Positions 45,101 to 55,945 of a stretch of DNA of 64,000 nucleotides are shown here, one piece after another. A program made the position numbers and the translations under genes. Under the pieces are notes generated by a model, which saw only the letters and a program-made list of their open reading frames with translations, was not told where the DNA came from and searched no databases. Source of the stretch: Solanum dulcamara (taxonomy: Eukaryota; Streptophyta; Magnoliopsida; Solanales; Solanaceae); NCBI RefSeq assembly GCF_947179165.1, contig NC_077245.1, positions 44,656,786 through 44,720,785 on the forward strand. Reading direction: 5' to 3'. Each line of letters begins with the position of its first letter. The first letter of the stretch is position 1.

Positions 45101-46941
45101 ACTCGAAGGAAGGAAAGCCAAGAAGAAGCTAATTGAATCAATTAGCATCCCGTAGATCAAGGAAGCAGCTTCTATATATCAAGGCAAATTTGGTTCAACA
45201 ATCAAGGTGTAAATCAGAAGTCATCAAGGAAGGAAGAACATTGAAGAAAGAAAGAAGATCACATCAAACACACAAGGAAAAGTGCATCAGGCGTATAAGA
45301 AAAAAAGGATCACATCAAGCACACAAGGAAAGAAGAATTTTGCACTAAATCAGAATAGCTTGAAGAAGATCTTACAAAGGAACACATGGATATATCTGAT
45401 ATGGACATGTATACTCAACCAAAGAATCACTAATCCTTGACTGAATGATATCCCTTGGGTTCTCCCTATCAGAGCTAATGGTTAATTCCTCATCAAAAGC
45501 CAAATATAAAAAGCCTCTCTAATACTTCAAAGAAATTACACAACTTCACTTGAACTTGTACTCAATTAGTTCTTTCATCTCTCAAATACTCTACACTCTT
45601 GCAAGGATACAATTGTAAACAAAAAGAGAAAGAAAGAGAGAAGTGTAGGTTATACAGATAGAGATTGTGTGGATCATACGATCAATTGATTTAGAGACGA
45701 AAAAGCAAAACTCATCTATACTCTTACCATTTTCAAGAAGCTCTAAGGGAAACCCTTGTAAACCAAGGGAACTGAAAGTAGGAACCACAATGGTGTTCCG
45801 AATCAGAATAAATCTTTCTGTCTTCATTTACTTTACGCATTTATGTTTTATCTTGCTTAAAATATCTGTCTGCAGGCTAAGTCGACTATCACATCTAGAC
45901 AGTCGACTATTTAATTTTTAAATCACCCCGCGGTTCCCCTCTTAATCTTCACTTAGAAGTTAGAACAGTTTCTAATCTAGATCTACAATGGTAGATCCTA
46001 GTGAATGCATCGTGGCAACACTAATATCTTGGGGGTGAATGTGGATATTTGACTCAAAAGATCATCAGAATTGATAGCTAATATTATTGGGGCACTTAAA
46101 ATTGCAAGTATTAAGTGATTAGAGAGAAATCATACTAGTGTTCATTGACAGAGACGAGAGAAATTGAAGTAATTACGTCCAAATTAAGTAATAAAGGGTC
46201 TTAGTGGTTCCATTGTAACTGTACAGGGTCATTTTGGTAGGAGCGAGTAAGGAATAACTAATTTCAGAATTAATTTTAGGATAAATGCATCCTATTTCGT
46301 TGAGATAAAATTGCAGAATAACTTATTACGAGATCAATTATTCAGGGGGACAACAATTTTGAGATAACTTATCTCAGATGAGTCAATTTCTACTCTGATC
46401 AATTTCATGTTTGGATTTGATTGCAGTAATGTTATTTTATTCAAATATTTGGTGCAAGGAAGAATGAAAATAGAAAAATGACTTACAAAGCCACGATAAG
46501 TTTCAAGTAGACAGCCAGCTCCTGCTGATGCGAAATTGACTCCATGGACAAAACGCTCTTTTCCAGTCTCAAAATAAGATGGAATCAGTGGCAGGTCAGC
46601 ATATTCAGCTAATTAAACACAACAAAAAACATTAATCCACTTTTTATTAGCAAGATTTGTCGTATATAAGAGGTTGATGTAACATTACCAATAAAATCAG
46701 GAATGATTAGACCATCACAAAATCTGCCAGTAGGAGGGTTGAAGAAGGATTCACCATAAGGCCACCAATTAGCTTGGAATTGAGTAGTAGTGTTGATGTA
46801 GTTGTTATTCCCAGGATCAAACAGGGAATCACCAAACACAAACAGGCCGCCTGATGATCTTCTCTCATACCTGCCAACACACCCAAATGGTATGCCAATT
46901 ATTACAGACAACCACATAATGATGATGTGAAATGGACTCAT
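42145..46941 (-). CDS. GDSL esterase/lipase, five exons, intact (363 aa)
   Basis: Exons (minus): 46941-46689, 46608-46487, 44619-44410, 43203-42939, 42386-42145; all introns are GT..AG and exon sum is 1092 bp. ATG 46941-46939; an upstream TTG is not a start. Residues 1-23 are a signal peptide, so it is probably secreted. Catalytic landmarks: FVFGDSLFDPGNN with nucleophile Ser39, GVNFASAGAG (107-116), GNND (166-169) and DSGH with Asp326 and His329. KIACCGTGP, the Cys-rich GINSCGG part and IFFDSGHLTE resemble the Arabidopsis GLIP1 group, ester/lipid hydrolases linked to defence; the exact role here is unknown. No stop, shift or missing key residue is seen, and exon phases match across all joins. 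Intron 2 (1867 bp) contains a solo LTR and intron 3 a hairpin repeat. It is the only clearly intact host gene here. Confidence 0.93.
42404..42427. repeat. (AT)n microsatellite in GDSL intron 4
   Basis: About twelve AT dinucleotides, just upstream (minus) of the exon 5 acceptor at 42388-42387. Confidence 0.9.
43738..43852. repeat. MITE-like hairpin in GDSL intron 3
   Basis: Two arms of about 47 bp (43738-43784 and 43805-43852) are near-perfect reverse complements (CTAATATTAATTTGACATAT against ATATGTCAAATCAGTATTAG) around an 18-20 bp loop. AT-rich and short: most like a degenerate MITE; no clear target duplication. Confidence 0.7.
44995..45951 (+). mobile_element. Solo LTR (957 bp) in GDSL intron 2
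   Basis: Starts TGTTAGTAGC, ends AATCTTCA, target CTTAG at 44990-44994 and 45952-45956. Contains a TATA-like ATATAAAAAGCC (about 45506-45517) and a 3' part with CAATGGTGTTCCG..AATAAATCTT, as in copia (SIRE-like) LTRs. The sense strand is plus, opposite to the gene. Copia assignment rests on LTR style only. Confidence 0.85.
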
Positions 46942-47021
46942 AATTATCAACTCTAATTTTTACCACTGCAATAATTCTACCTACTTGAAATAAACGAGAT
47001 GCCTAGCTTTAGTTTCTTGAA

Positions 47022-47030
47022 CTATATAAT
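47022..47030 (-). promoter_or_regulatory. TATA box of the GDSL gene
   Basis: ATTATATAG on the minus strand, 81-89 bp upstream of the ATG; predicts a start near 46993 and a 5' UTR of about 50 bases. Confidence 0.55.
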
Positions 47031-47308
47031 TAGGAGTGATTGCGCCTTTTGTAATATTATATTGTTTAGTCTTCGTTGGAAAATATTTAGTTGACCTGGG
47101 GAGTATAAATAAGAAACAAAAAGTAGAAAAATATAAATAAAATACTCCAGTAGAAGACAAGCAGGATTGAAGTATACCAGCAAACCAATTGATTATTTTA
47201 GTATTTAATAAGTATAGGAGATTAACAGGGTTTTGTTTTAGCAAAAGCGGATCCCCAATAATTATTACTTGTGTCATCGAAACTCCGTTATCCATAACCT
47301 ATTTATCT
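47031..47308. other. Upstream region of the GDSL gene
   Basis: Non-coding, no recognised element except the left copy of a direct repeat (47250-47283). Confidence 0.45.
47250..47283 (+). repeat. Direct repeat, left copy
   Basis: ATTACTTGTGTCATCGAAAC (47264-47283) recurs at 48343-48362 with one mismatch; weaker similarity extends about 14 bp further left. Confidence 0.75.
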
Positions 47309-48337
47309 AGGTTGGGCATAAAATATCGAAAATCGAATTACCCAATTAAATTGGCTATTTCGGTATTTCGGTATTCGGTAATTCGGTTCGGTATTCGGTA
47401 CTGAAATATAAAATTCAGTATTTCAGTTTCGGTATTCGGGAAATATCGAATACCGATTTTTTTATTATTATTAATACAAAAAACTGGAAAAAAAGAGAAA
47501 AAAATTATCAAAAAGAGAAGAGTTTAGTAAGAGAAAATTATCCCATTTTTTTTATTTTTCTTACCATTTCCATTTCAACTTTCCCACGTTTACATCATAC
47601 TATATGCACACTTTCAAACACGTAGATTATGGATAACTGCTAAAATTTAAATTCATGTACATGTAAAAATTATAAATTCTAATTTCAAATTTATGCAATT
47701 GGTTAAGAATTCTAATTTCACTTTGCATGATTCACTACGTCAATTATCTACATAAACTGTTTGGTAATTACATTGAAAATGAAAGATTCGAACTCTTTCA
47801 TATCTTTGCAGGAATTAATTAATAATTAGTGCAGTGATGTAGAGTTTTTGGAAAATTCAAAAAAAAATATATGTATAAAAATTATGTGTGATATATTAGA
47901 GATTTTTGTTTCACTCTTTTTCATAATTTTTATTACATGGTTATATTTTTTTTATTCTGTATCTATTCATAAATTATTTTCTCTTTGTTTACAATGTATC
48001 ATTTCTCATCCGTAGAATATGGTTTCAGAGCAATTTCGATTTCAGTATTCGGTAAGTTAAAATGCATATATTACTTAATTATGGTGTAGTAATAAAAACG
48101 TAAGTTAAGATATGTATTCTTTAGGTTAATGTAAATATTAAATGCGGATAAATTTTTATTGTATATTAAATATTAAAAATATATGGTATTACCGAATACC
48201 GTACCGAACCAAAGTTTGATTTACCGATTACCGAACCAAAGTTTGAAAGTTTAGTATTTGGTATATACTTTGAATTACCAATTACCGAATCCAAACTTTG
48301 AAAATACCGAATCGAATACCGAATGCCTTATCCCTCA
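47309..48337. mobile_element. hAT-like non-autonomous repeat rich in CGGTATTCGGTA
   Basis: The left end has TAGGTTGGGCAT followed by many CGGTATT(T)CGG words (47360-47460); the right end has the complementary words TACCGAATACCG and ACCGAACC (48190-48325) and ATGCC. This subterminal inverted pattern is known from plant hAT-like elements. Terminal repeats are decayed and I see no 8-bp target pair. No transposase. Confidence 0.55.
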
Positions 48338-48362
48338 AACTAATTACTTGTGTCACCGAAAC
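48329..48362 (+). repeat. Direct repeat, right copy
   Basis: Partner of 47250-47283; it ends exactly at the first base of LTR delta, and its last five bases GAAAC would be the target copy of that element. Confidence 0.75.
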
Positions 48363-50518
48363 TGTCACAACCCCAAATTACCCTTAATTATGACACGGTT
48401 TTTGGAGAAACGAGTGCCTCCAAGCTAATCTCATGACATGACGTGACACTTAGATTCATAAAATACGATATATAACTAAAAACGGAAGAAAATCATGAAT
48501 AGTCTAATATGAGTCTCATATAACAAAAGACTATATCTGAAGACACGTATGCAGAATCTAACTGTTTTGTCTGAAAGCCTCTACTACATAGGTGAGATGC
48601 TAGGACATGTCCCTAGCTAACTCTAAAATATGAAACTAAAATAAAAGTACTGAAATGGAAAGATAACATTGTCCTTGAAACATGAGGACTCACCAACTAT
48701 CGTATAAATCGACCGAATCTGTACTAACCGCGAGCGTGAGATGGAGCGTCAGAAACTATATTATGAAACAATATAGGTAGAAAAGTATGCAGTCAATATT
48801 TGAAATGTACTGAGTATGAGGAACATGCATAAGTAAACATAATATCTTAACATGATAAGTTTGTAAAATATGTTGATGCAATGATCAAATTTAAAGCATG
48901 AAATCTGAGTAAGTGAACTGAAAAATTTGAAATACATGATTAATGCAATTATCTGAAAGTTTGACTGTCTATGGGAGATACCATTAACCGATATAAACCA
49001 TGTGATCTACAACATGTAGTTCAGTGTATTGCTACCACACCAAAAAGAGAGTGCTATTATTTTCAAGGTAAGGGCCATAATATCTAAGCTAAGGTGGATA
49101 CATTAGTTAATGTCTATCTGAGACAAATTCTACGGTGACACTTAGTTTGGAGACTCGGGGATTGTTACTAAAGGTCCACAGATGCTAAATGAAAACTTTC
49201 ACCCCAAAAGTTCACTCGGTGCTAAGTATACTCTCAACGAAAACATGCATAAAGTTATATATAGTAATAATATGATAATATTGAATCATAATCATAACTG
49301 ATAAACATGGAATAGCTCCTAAAATCATGGTAACTCAACATAATCTGAAAGCATCAAAATCATGATAATCATATATACTGAGAGATACTTTATCTAAAAG
49401 AATCATAATTCATGAAAGTCTGATAAGCTAAGGCATGCATGTGAAACTTTGCTTAATCATGATTATAAAAATACTTGCATGCTATGGGTTCATAAAAATA
49501 TCCTTGAAAACACTGAATTATAATCAAATCATGCATAATAAGATAATTCATAGAGAAGAAATCAAAATTCAATAAGAACCCGTAAGAAATCATGAAAATC
49601 TTAGAATCTAGAATTCATAGCTTGAAGAAATTAGGGCTTCTTTAGAACTCAATGGGTGAAGAGAGACGCATTGATGAAGTTCTCACATACCTTTATCCAA
49701 AACCCTAGCTGAATTTAGGGAAGAAGACTTGGAGATTGGAACCCTTGTTCTTGTCTTGAGAGAAAATTTGAGAGAGAAGAAACTTGACTTGGGTGAGAGT
49801 TGAGAGAATGAGAGGTTAGGACTAATAGAAACCCCTTAATCCTACTTATAATAACCCAAAATGATATAGTATAAATTTAAAAAGTAGAAAAAGATCCAAT
49901 TAGTCCTGTTAGAAACCACCAAAAAAAATTACGAGGACATCTACGGACATTAGATCCTTCTACAACCCATGAAAGTTCATCTGCAGAAGTCAATTGGAAT
50001 TCCTGAGTTTCTGAACCTTGGAACATGAAAGCCTTTTTACAATCCAAAAACTTTATACGGCCCATACTATTCACTCATAGAAAAAGTAATGAGGTTCAGA
50101 TGTTTCAACCTATGGGTACATTCTACAGCCCGTGCTTCCCTATACAACCCGTCGAGTCCAATCATAGAATCTAAGTACTGAAATACCTAATCTCTGAAGA
50201 AGGAATTACATGATATTTCCACGAGCCACAAAAGCTTCTAGGACCCATAAAATCCTTTTCGTCTTGTACAAGTCTAAATTTTTCAACATTTTGAAGTTTC
50301 TTCTACAACTGGTATCTACGACATGTAGAAAAAACTATGACCCATAAACTAAGGTCATGAAATGTCAAATCAAATTCCTGAATCTCTGAAGTTGGTCTAT
50401 GGAGAGCATCCCTAAATTTCATAAAATGATGCTCGTAAAACATGATCTGGTTCTGATTGAAAACTTTTCTGAACTTTTTCAAGACTGATCTAAACTAGAA
50501 ACTTTTTGAGGTATTATA
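48363..50518 (-). mobile_element. LTR delta: 3' LTR of a minus-strand Ty3/gypsy element (2156 bp)
   Basis: Minus-strand start TATAATACC (TG mutated to TA) after a purine-rich AGGGAGATA, end GGGGTTGTGACA. Reading minus: a cluster of CTACGGGT/ACAACCCGT-type words (about 50340-49925), TTATTATAAG (about 49856-49847), then AAAG|GTATGTGAG (49690-49682). Integrase sequence on its right (50519-51348) shows it is a 3' LTR. Confidence 0.8.
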
Positions 50519-51348
50519 ATATCTCCCTATTGAAAACAATTGTCATCGAATAGAGTCTAATAAGGCTAAAAAGAGAAGAAAACACGACTTGCAACCCAAT
50601 GCTGAATAGGTGAACATGAACTGATGTAGTGACTGGCTCCAAGCTGAAACATGAATATTGAACTATTTCATGAAAATTCATGCATACTAAAGCATGATAG
50701 CGACTAAATAACATGAAAATAACTTAGGGGCATGAATCTGAAAGAGAGTACCATAGAGGAATTGTTACATCACACTAGAACTGAACTAGAATGAAAGAGA
50801 TGGGGGTACTTAGCCACCATATCTACTTCGGCTTCCCAAGCATCTCCTTCAACTAACTGATTCCTCCAAATAACTTTCACTGAAACAACTTCTTTATTCC
50901 TTAACTTACGAACCAGACAATCTAGAATCTACACTGGGACTTCTTTGTAAGAGAGACTTTTCTTCATGCCAATAATCTCTAAAGTCACAACTAAAGTCGG
51001 ATCACCAATGCACTTCTGCCTACTCTAGGTTGTCCTCAACCTCTCTTTAATGAGTTGAACTTTCACCATATCCTCTTGAAATGACTCGAGCCCTATCAAA
51101 TCCACTTCACCAACCTTAAACCAACCTATAAGAGAACTACACCTCCTACCATAAAGTGCCTCAAATGGAACCATCTAAATACTAGAGTGGTAACTGTTAT
51201 TATAGGAAAACTCAATCAAAGGCAAATGGTCATCCCAATTATCTTTAAAGTCAATTACACAAGCTCTGAACATATCCTCCAAAGTTGAATAGTCTGTTTT
51301 TCCTAGCCATCGGTCTATGGATGAAAAATTACACTAAGCTTAACTTGA
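50519..51348 (-). pseudogene. Ty3/gypsy integrase C-terminal part and chromo-like tail
   Basis: Minus-strand frame pieces: HP-stop-TDG (HPQTDG in the family), [24 protein letters not shown], FEALYGRRC, and a tail with AWEAEVDM..YPHLF. Stops replace Gln codons. Upstream pol is lost where LTR epsilon begins. About 640 bp between tail and LTR (50519-50780) are non-coding. Confidence 0.8.
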
Positions 51349-53597
51349 TGTAAGACCCCGAAAGTTGGAAAGTCAAAAAATAAAGTTGGAAACAAAATCT
51401 AAGAAAAAATTGTAGCTTTATGTCTATCACGAGGCCCTTTTATAAGAGCTCAGAAGTTGAAAAGTTGGAAAATAAGGTTTGAAATAAGTTTCCCTAGAAA
51501 ACTCAATTATTTTGGCACCAACTGATGACCAGAAGGATATCACAGGCTATATTCCTCACTACTGCCAGTGGTAAGCTGTCGTGGTGGAGATCCTAAAACT
51601 CAGGTGTGCAGAAAAAGATTTTATGACAGAGACCATGGTCCGTGGTGAGCACCACAAGCCATGGTGCCATTCGTGGTGGACCCTCCTACAGACCCTAATG
51701 ATATCCTCACCACGCCCCCACCACCACGAGTCATATTGCCCTTTATGGACTGTGGTGGGTCTCATGGAGGGGAACCTTTGCCAAGATAAAGTACCAAAAT
51801 CCATGTCCATCACCACGATGGTGACCACGTCCTGTATTGGCCATCATGGATCGTGGTGGAGGTCCGTTCAATGACCCAAATTCAGTTTTAAATTGGGGTT
51901 ATTTTGGTCATTCTTGTATTTTATTAATGAATGTGGACAGTTTTTGGGACTGTGTTCTAAACTATTAACTATCCTAAGCCCTCCTAACTCTCTCATTCTC
52001 AACCTAATCTTCTAAATCAAAATCTTCTCTCTAGAAGTTTTCTCTCCAAGTCTTCTTCTTCCTCAATCAAGTCAAAGAAAAATCTTCAAGGTCAAGCCTC
52101 AATTCTCTTCAATCTAGGGATTCTAAAGGTCAAGGTATGTGGGACTTCATCCGTGGGTACCTTTCACCCATGAAATCCCATTCTGTCCCCCAAATTTCTT
52201 TATGAATTCTTCTTCTGAAAGCCCTAATTTTATGATTTGCATTGGACCTTCTTAATTATGATATATTTCAATGCTATTAGCCTAATTATGCATAATTTAC
52301 ATTATATTGTATGATTTAAAGTTAAATTTCAATGAACCATTTTATATGTTATTTTCAAGTGTGTTTTCACTGAATTATGATCATGGATTTCAAGTGATTT
52401 CGATGAAAGCTTTATAAATAATTTTCAAAGTTTGTGAATGACTCATGAAATATTTTGAATAATGTTCTTTGATGTTTAAAGAAAGCTAATGAAAGGGGTG
52501 ACTTGATAAAGAAAAAAGGTGACTTAAGACCCTAATGATGTTTTATGAAAGGGATTCGTAATGATGGAAGACCTACACTTACATCACATGAATCACATGA
52601 CAATGAGCTATTCCTATGAACATGTTTCTATGAAGTATGATTATGAAAGACTTATGATTTATGTCAAGTGTGATTTATGATTATTATATGACATGTTTTC
52701 ATGGGATATTGAGTTATCAGCGAAAGGAATTTGAGGTGGGGGCTCGACCTAAGCCTTAGTAGCAACTTTTAGTTCCGTAAACTATGTTTCCACCATAGGT
52801 TTGCTAATATGGACTAGCTAATGGATCCACATATAGCGCTTAATTATGAATGTTGGACGGAGTCTACCTTGGTAAGTAACCTCCCCCCTTCTCGTGTGGG
52901 GATTATTGAATTCCATATATTCGCTCGCATGATTTTATATATCGGTTAAAGGTCCTATCCCACACCAGTTAAGTAAAGTTATGAGTTCTTATGATGATAA
53001 TGATGTTTTGATGCATTGACCAATGAGTTAAATATTTTAATATTTTCTTGACTTTATTCATGCTTCAAAGATATTGGTCTTGCATCCTATGATTCATATT
53101 GATTATGTCCTATGCTTATTGTTCATGAATCTTCTCACATACTTATTACATTTCATGTACTAACACATACTTTTTGTCTACATTGTATCATAATGTAGGA
53201 TTCGACAATCACGCTCATCCTCCTCCCGCTTGTGGTTATAGTTTGTTACTTTTCTACTATTGGTGAGTCCTCACGATTTGAGGACATGAATCTTATTTCA
53301 TTTTGACAGTTGATTACTTTATTACTCTTATGTTGTCATAGGTAAGCTAGAAGCTTGTCTTACGCCCCCATATTGATATTAGAGGCATGTTAGATATTGA
53401 GTGTATATATTGTTGGTTCTTTTCTCATTTTGAGATTTATGCCCTTTTATTGAGACTATGATTTTGTGTTAATGATTTAGCTTTACTTACTTTATTTACC
53501 TTATGAATGCTCATGAATGACATGCTAAGAGGCTTAGTTGGGTCTCTCAATATTCTAATCGCCGTATCACACCTAGGATATAGCTTGGGTCATGAAA
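51349..53597 (+). mobile_element. LTR epsilon: 5' LTR of a plus-strand Ty3/gypsy element
   Basis: Starts TGTAAGACCCCG, ends about GGGTCATGAAA before the PBS. Same family and similar length as LTRs delta and zeta. It holds a cluster of CCATGG/CCGTGG/CCACGA words (51610-51865) and the strong donor CAAG|GTATGTGGG (52131-52143). It interrupts the integrase on its left; the preceding five bases are CTTGA (51344-51348). Confidence 0.82.
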
Positions 53598-53811
53598 AAC
53601 TTGGTATCAGAGCACAAGATTCAAGTGTCCTAGGGAGTCTAACATACCACGTCGAGTAAAGTCTTGTTCATTGGTGTGAAGCGCGCCATATTTATGAATA
53701 AGAAGATATAAGGCATCTTAGGAAAAAACTTCACTTCTTTTATGATCTCATCGTACTATAGAGTTAAACTCAAAGGTTTCCTCTTCTAACGCTTTCTATT
53801 TTTGATTACAG
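52135..53811 (+). promoter_or_regulatory. Predicted leader intron of the gypsy element
   Basis: Donor CAAG|GTATGT in the LTR (GT at 52135), branch-point-like CTTCTAAC (A at 53789), pyrimidine-rich tract and acceptor GATTACAG ending at 53811, four bases before the gag ATG (53816). Splicing would remove the rest of the LTR and the PBS. Predicted from sequence alone. Confidence 0.5.
53601..53613 (+). other. Primer-binding site
   Basis: TTGGTATCAGAGC, complementary to the 3' end of initiator Met-tRNA, a few bases after the LTR end. Confidence 0.85.
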
Positions 53812-53815
53812 AATC

Positions 53816-54505
53816 ATGCCTTCAAGAAGATACCCCATGCGAAGGAATGTTGAAGAGGAGAAATATGCTCTCCAATGACCCTTTGAATGAAAAAATGTAT
53901 TATGCGGTGTTTCAAGCCGCGTCTTAAGGTCTTACTCAAGCCATGATTACTCAAGTGAATCAAGGAGTAGCTGCTCCCCCAAATGTGTCTACAAAAGCTT
54001 CAAGGGTCATAAGGATGAACCCTCCTAAGTTTTATGGATTCAAGGTTGATGAGGATCCTTAAGACTTTGTTACTGATGTTTATAAGATTGCTACTATTAT
54101 GAGAGTGTCTTTGAAGGATATGTTGCCTACCAACTCAGAGATGTTGCTCAAGTGTGGTACAATCAATGGAAGGCTAAAAGGGTTAAAGAAGTCCCATAGG
54201 TTAGGAAAATTTCAAGGTTGCGTTTCTTGACCTCTTTTTTCTACTTGAGTTGAGGGAGACGAAAGTGTTAGAATTTATCAATTTTAAGTAAGGAAACATG
54301 AGTGTGAGGAAATATGCCCTCAAGTTCACAAAGTTGTCCAAGTATGCTCAATTTTTAGTAACCAACTTCGTGCCCGAATGAGTAAGTTTATTTCAGGTGC
54401 GTCGGACTTGGTGATGAAAAAGTGCCAAACTGCTATGCTCATCCAGGAGATGTATATTTCTAGGCACATGAAATATGCCAAACAAATTAAAGGGGAGAAG
54501 CTTAA
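53816..54505 (+). pseudogene. Ty3/gypsy gag (broken)
   Basis: The ATG at 53816 opens MPSRRYPMRRNVEEEK, typical of chromovirus-like gag in Solanaceae; the frame stops at TGA 53876-53878. Later capsid motifs are in other frames: YQLRDVAQVWYNQWK (about 54130-54175) and MSKFISGASDLVMKKCQTAM (54378 on). Gag packages RNA into particles. Frame lost by shifts; cut by LTR eta at 54506. Confidence 0.8.
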
Positions 54506-55380
54506 TGTTATGCCTCGTATTTTGGTACTTTGGAATGCTTTTTTAAGCTTCTTAAAAGTGCCACGTGACTTAGATTGTCTACCACGCTATCGAATAACTC
54601 TAAGGAAGGGAGGACGTGATGCCCCATAAGAGTGAAGGTTGGAAATAGGTCTATAAGGATTTGAAATGAGTTGGAGGCCAAAATAACAAGTCATAGGACT
54701 CGACTTACCTACGTAAACTACCAACTTGGATGACTTACATAACTAAGCCACTGGGGTACATGTTGAGCTTACGTAGCAAGGATTACATAGGCTCCTAAAG
54801 TAAGACGAGATTACAAATCCACGGGAGAGGCGGAAGGAGGCATAGCACCTACTCGGAAGCAAGCAGGTGATGCACCTATTTAGACCAAGTAGGTGACACA
54901 TCTACTTGAGATGGGTCCCACATTGCCATGTGGCAGCATGTGATTGGTTGCATGAGGTGACATAGCTGCCTAAGGTTGTGATATGTGTCACCCTTAGAGG
55001 ATGACACGTGTCACCTTCCAAAAGGGATATATATACAAGTAATGACTAATCCATTACATATTCAGCCATATTCACTTGGAAAACTTGAGAGAAAAACGTG
55101 AGGGAGCAAGAAAGGAGACCTACGGGTTTGCTTCAAAAAGGTAAGTTCCCCGATTTCTTTTCATGAATTAATTATTTAAGGTATCCTACGGTGATATGGC
55201 GGTGTTTAACAACATAAAATTTATCGTTAGGGAAAAGTGGAGGTTTTTGTTCTTGTTAACAGACCCGTTTTTAAATAATACCGCTATTAGTAAAACGAGT
55301 ATAACTCCTTGTGTAAGGCTTCATTTCAAGTGATTCAAGATGTTTTGGAAAGATATTTCATAGGGCTATAACTTTAAAGT
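54506..55380 (+). mobile_element. LTR eta: partial LTR of the beta family
   Basis: Starts TGTTATGCC after CTTAA, and matches the reverse complement of the right quarter of LTR beta (shared words CTCTAAGGAAGGGAG and TAAGACGAGATTAC). It carries the ATGTGGCA / ACACGTGTCA palindromes (54925-55015), GATATATATACA (55026-55037) and the donor AAAAAG|GTAAGT (55134-55145). It stops near 55380, where pol-tail sequence begins, so the rest was deleted. Confidence 0.75.
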
Positions 55381-55699
55381 GGGTTGGCAAAGTTGCATAT
55401 GAGTTGGAATTACCTTCGGAAATGACCATGATTCACCCGATATTTCATGTGTTAATTTTGAGAAAATGTATGGGAGACTTAACTCCATTGTGCCTTTGGA
55501 GGTGGTGAAGGTTGGGGAGAATTTGACCTAGAAGAATTTTTAGTTGAAATGTTTTGACCGGCAAGTCAAAAGGTTGAGGAACAAAGAAATTTCCTCCGTT
55601 AAAATCCTTTGGAGGAATCAACAAGTCAAAAGTGCTACATGAGAATTGGAAGCGGATATGATGAAATATTATCCTCATCTCTTCCATTGTACTCAAGCC
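55381..55699 (+). pseudogene. Ty3/gypsy pol C-terminal tail
   Basis: Short frames match the end of integrase: KVAYELELPSEMT, HPIFHV, VPLEVV, RQVKRLRNKE, and a final segment ending YYPHLFHCT. All RT, RNase H and core integrase between gag and here are gone. Confidence 0.78.
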
Positions 55700-55945
55700 T
55701 AAGGTAATAAGTCATTCATGTTCAAATGTTTAAGACTCTTATGTTTTAGTTTTTCCTAAGTCTTCATATGAATTCATGTTCATAAAGTTGAATATTAAAG
55801 TTATGTTTTATATTTAAGTTTAAAAATCTCATGGTTGATGCATTTCAAGTGTCACTATATTCATGTTGGGTTGCTAGTCCTCGTGCCGTGTTCTTTCTAT
55901 GCTAACGGTTCTTATTCGAGAACGAATATTCCAAGGAAAAAATAT
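55700..55945 (+). other. 3' internal non-coding part and polypurine tract
   Basis: Ends with CGAGAACGAAT and CCAAGGAAAAAA, the purine-rich primer region before the 3' LTR. Confidence 0.7.

Noticed and set aside
45133..45348. Lys/Arg/Glu-rich 71-codon frame
   Set aside because: Purine-rich stretch within the intronic solo LTR.
46942..46950. GDSL start three codons upstream of 46941
   Set aside because: That codon is TTG; the ATG at 46941 is followed by a proper signal peptide.
51581..51874. Overlapping 90-97 codon frames on both strands
   Set aside because: Both arise from the palindromic word cluster in LTR epsilon, which reads open on either strand.
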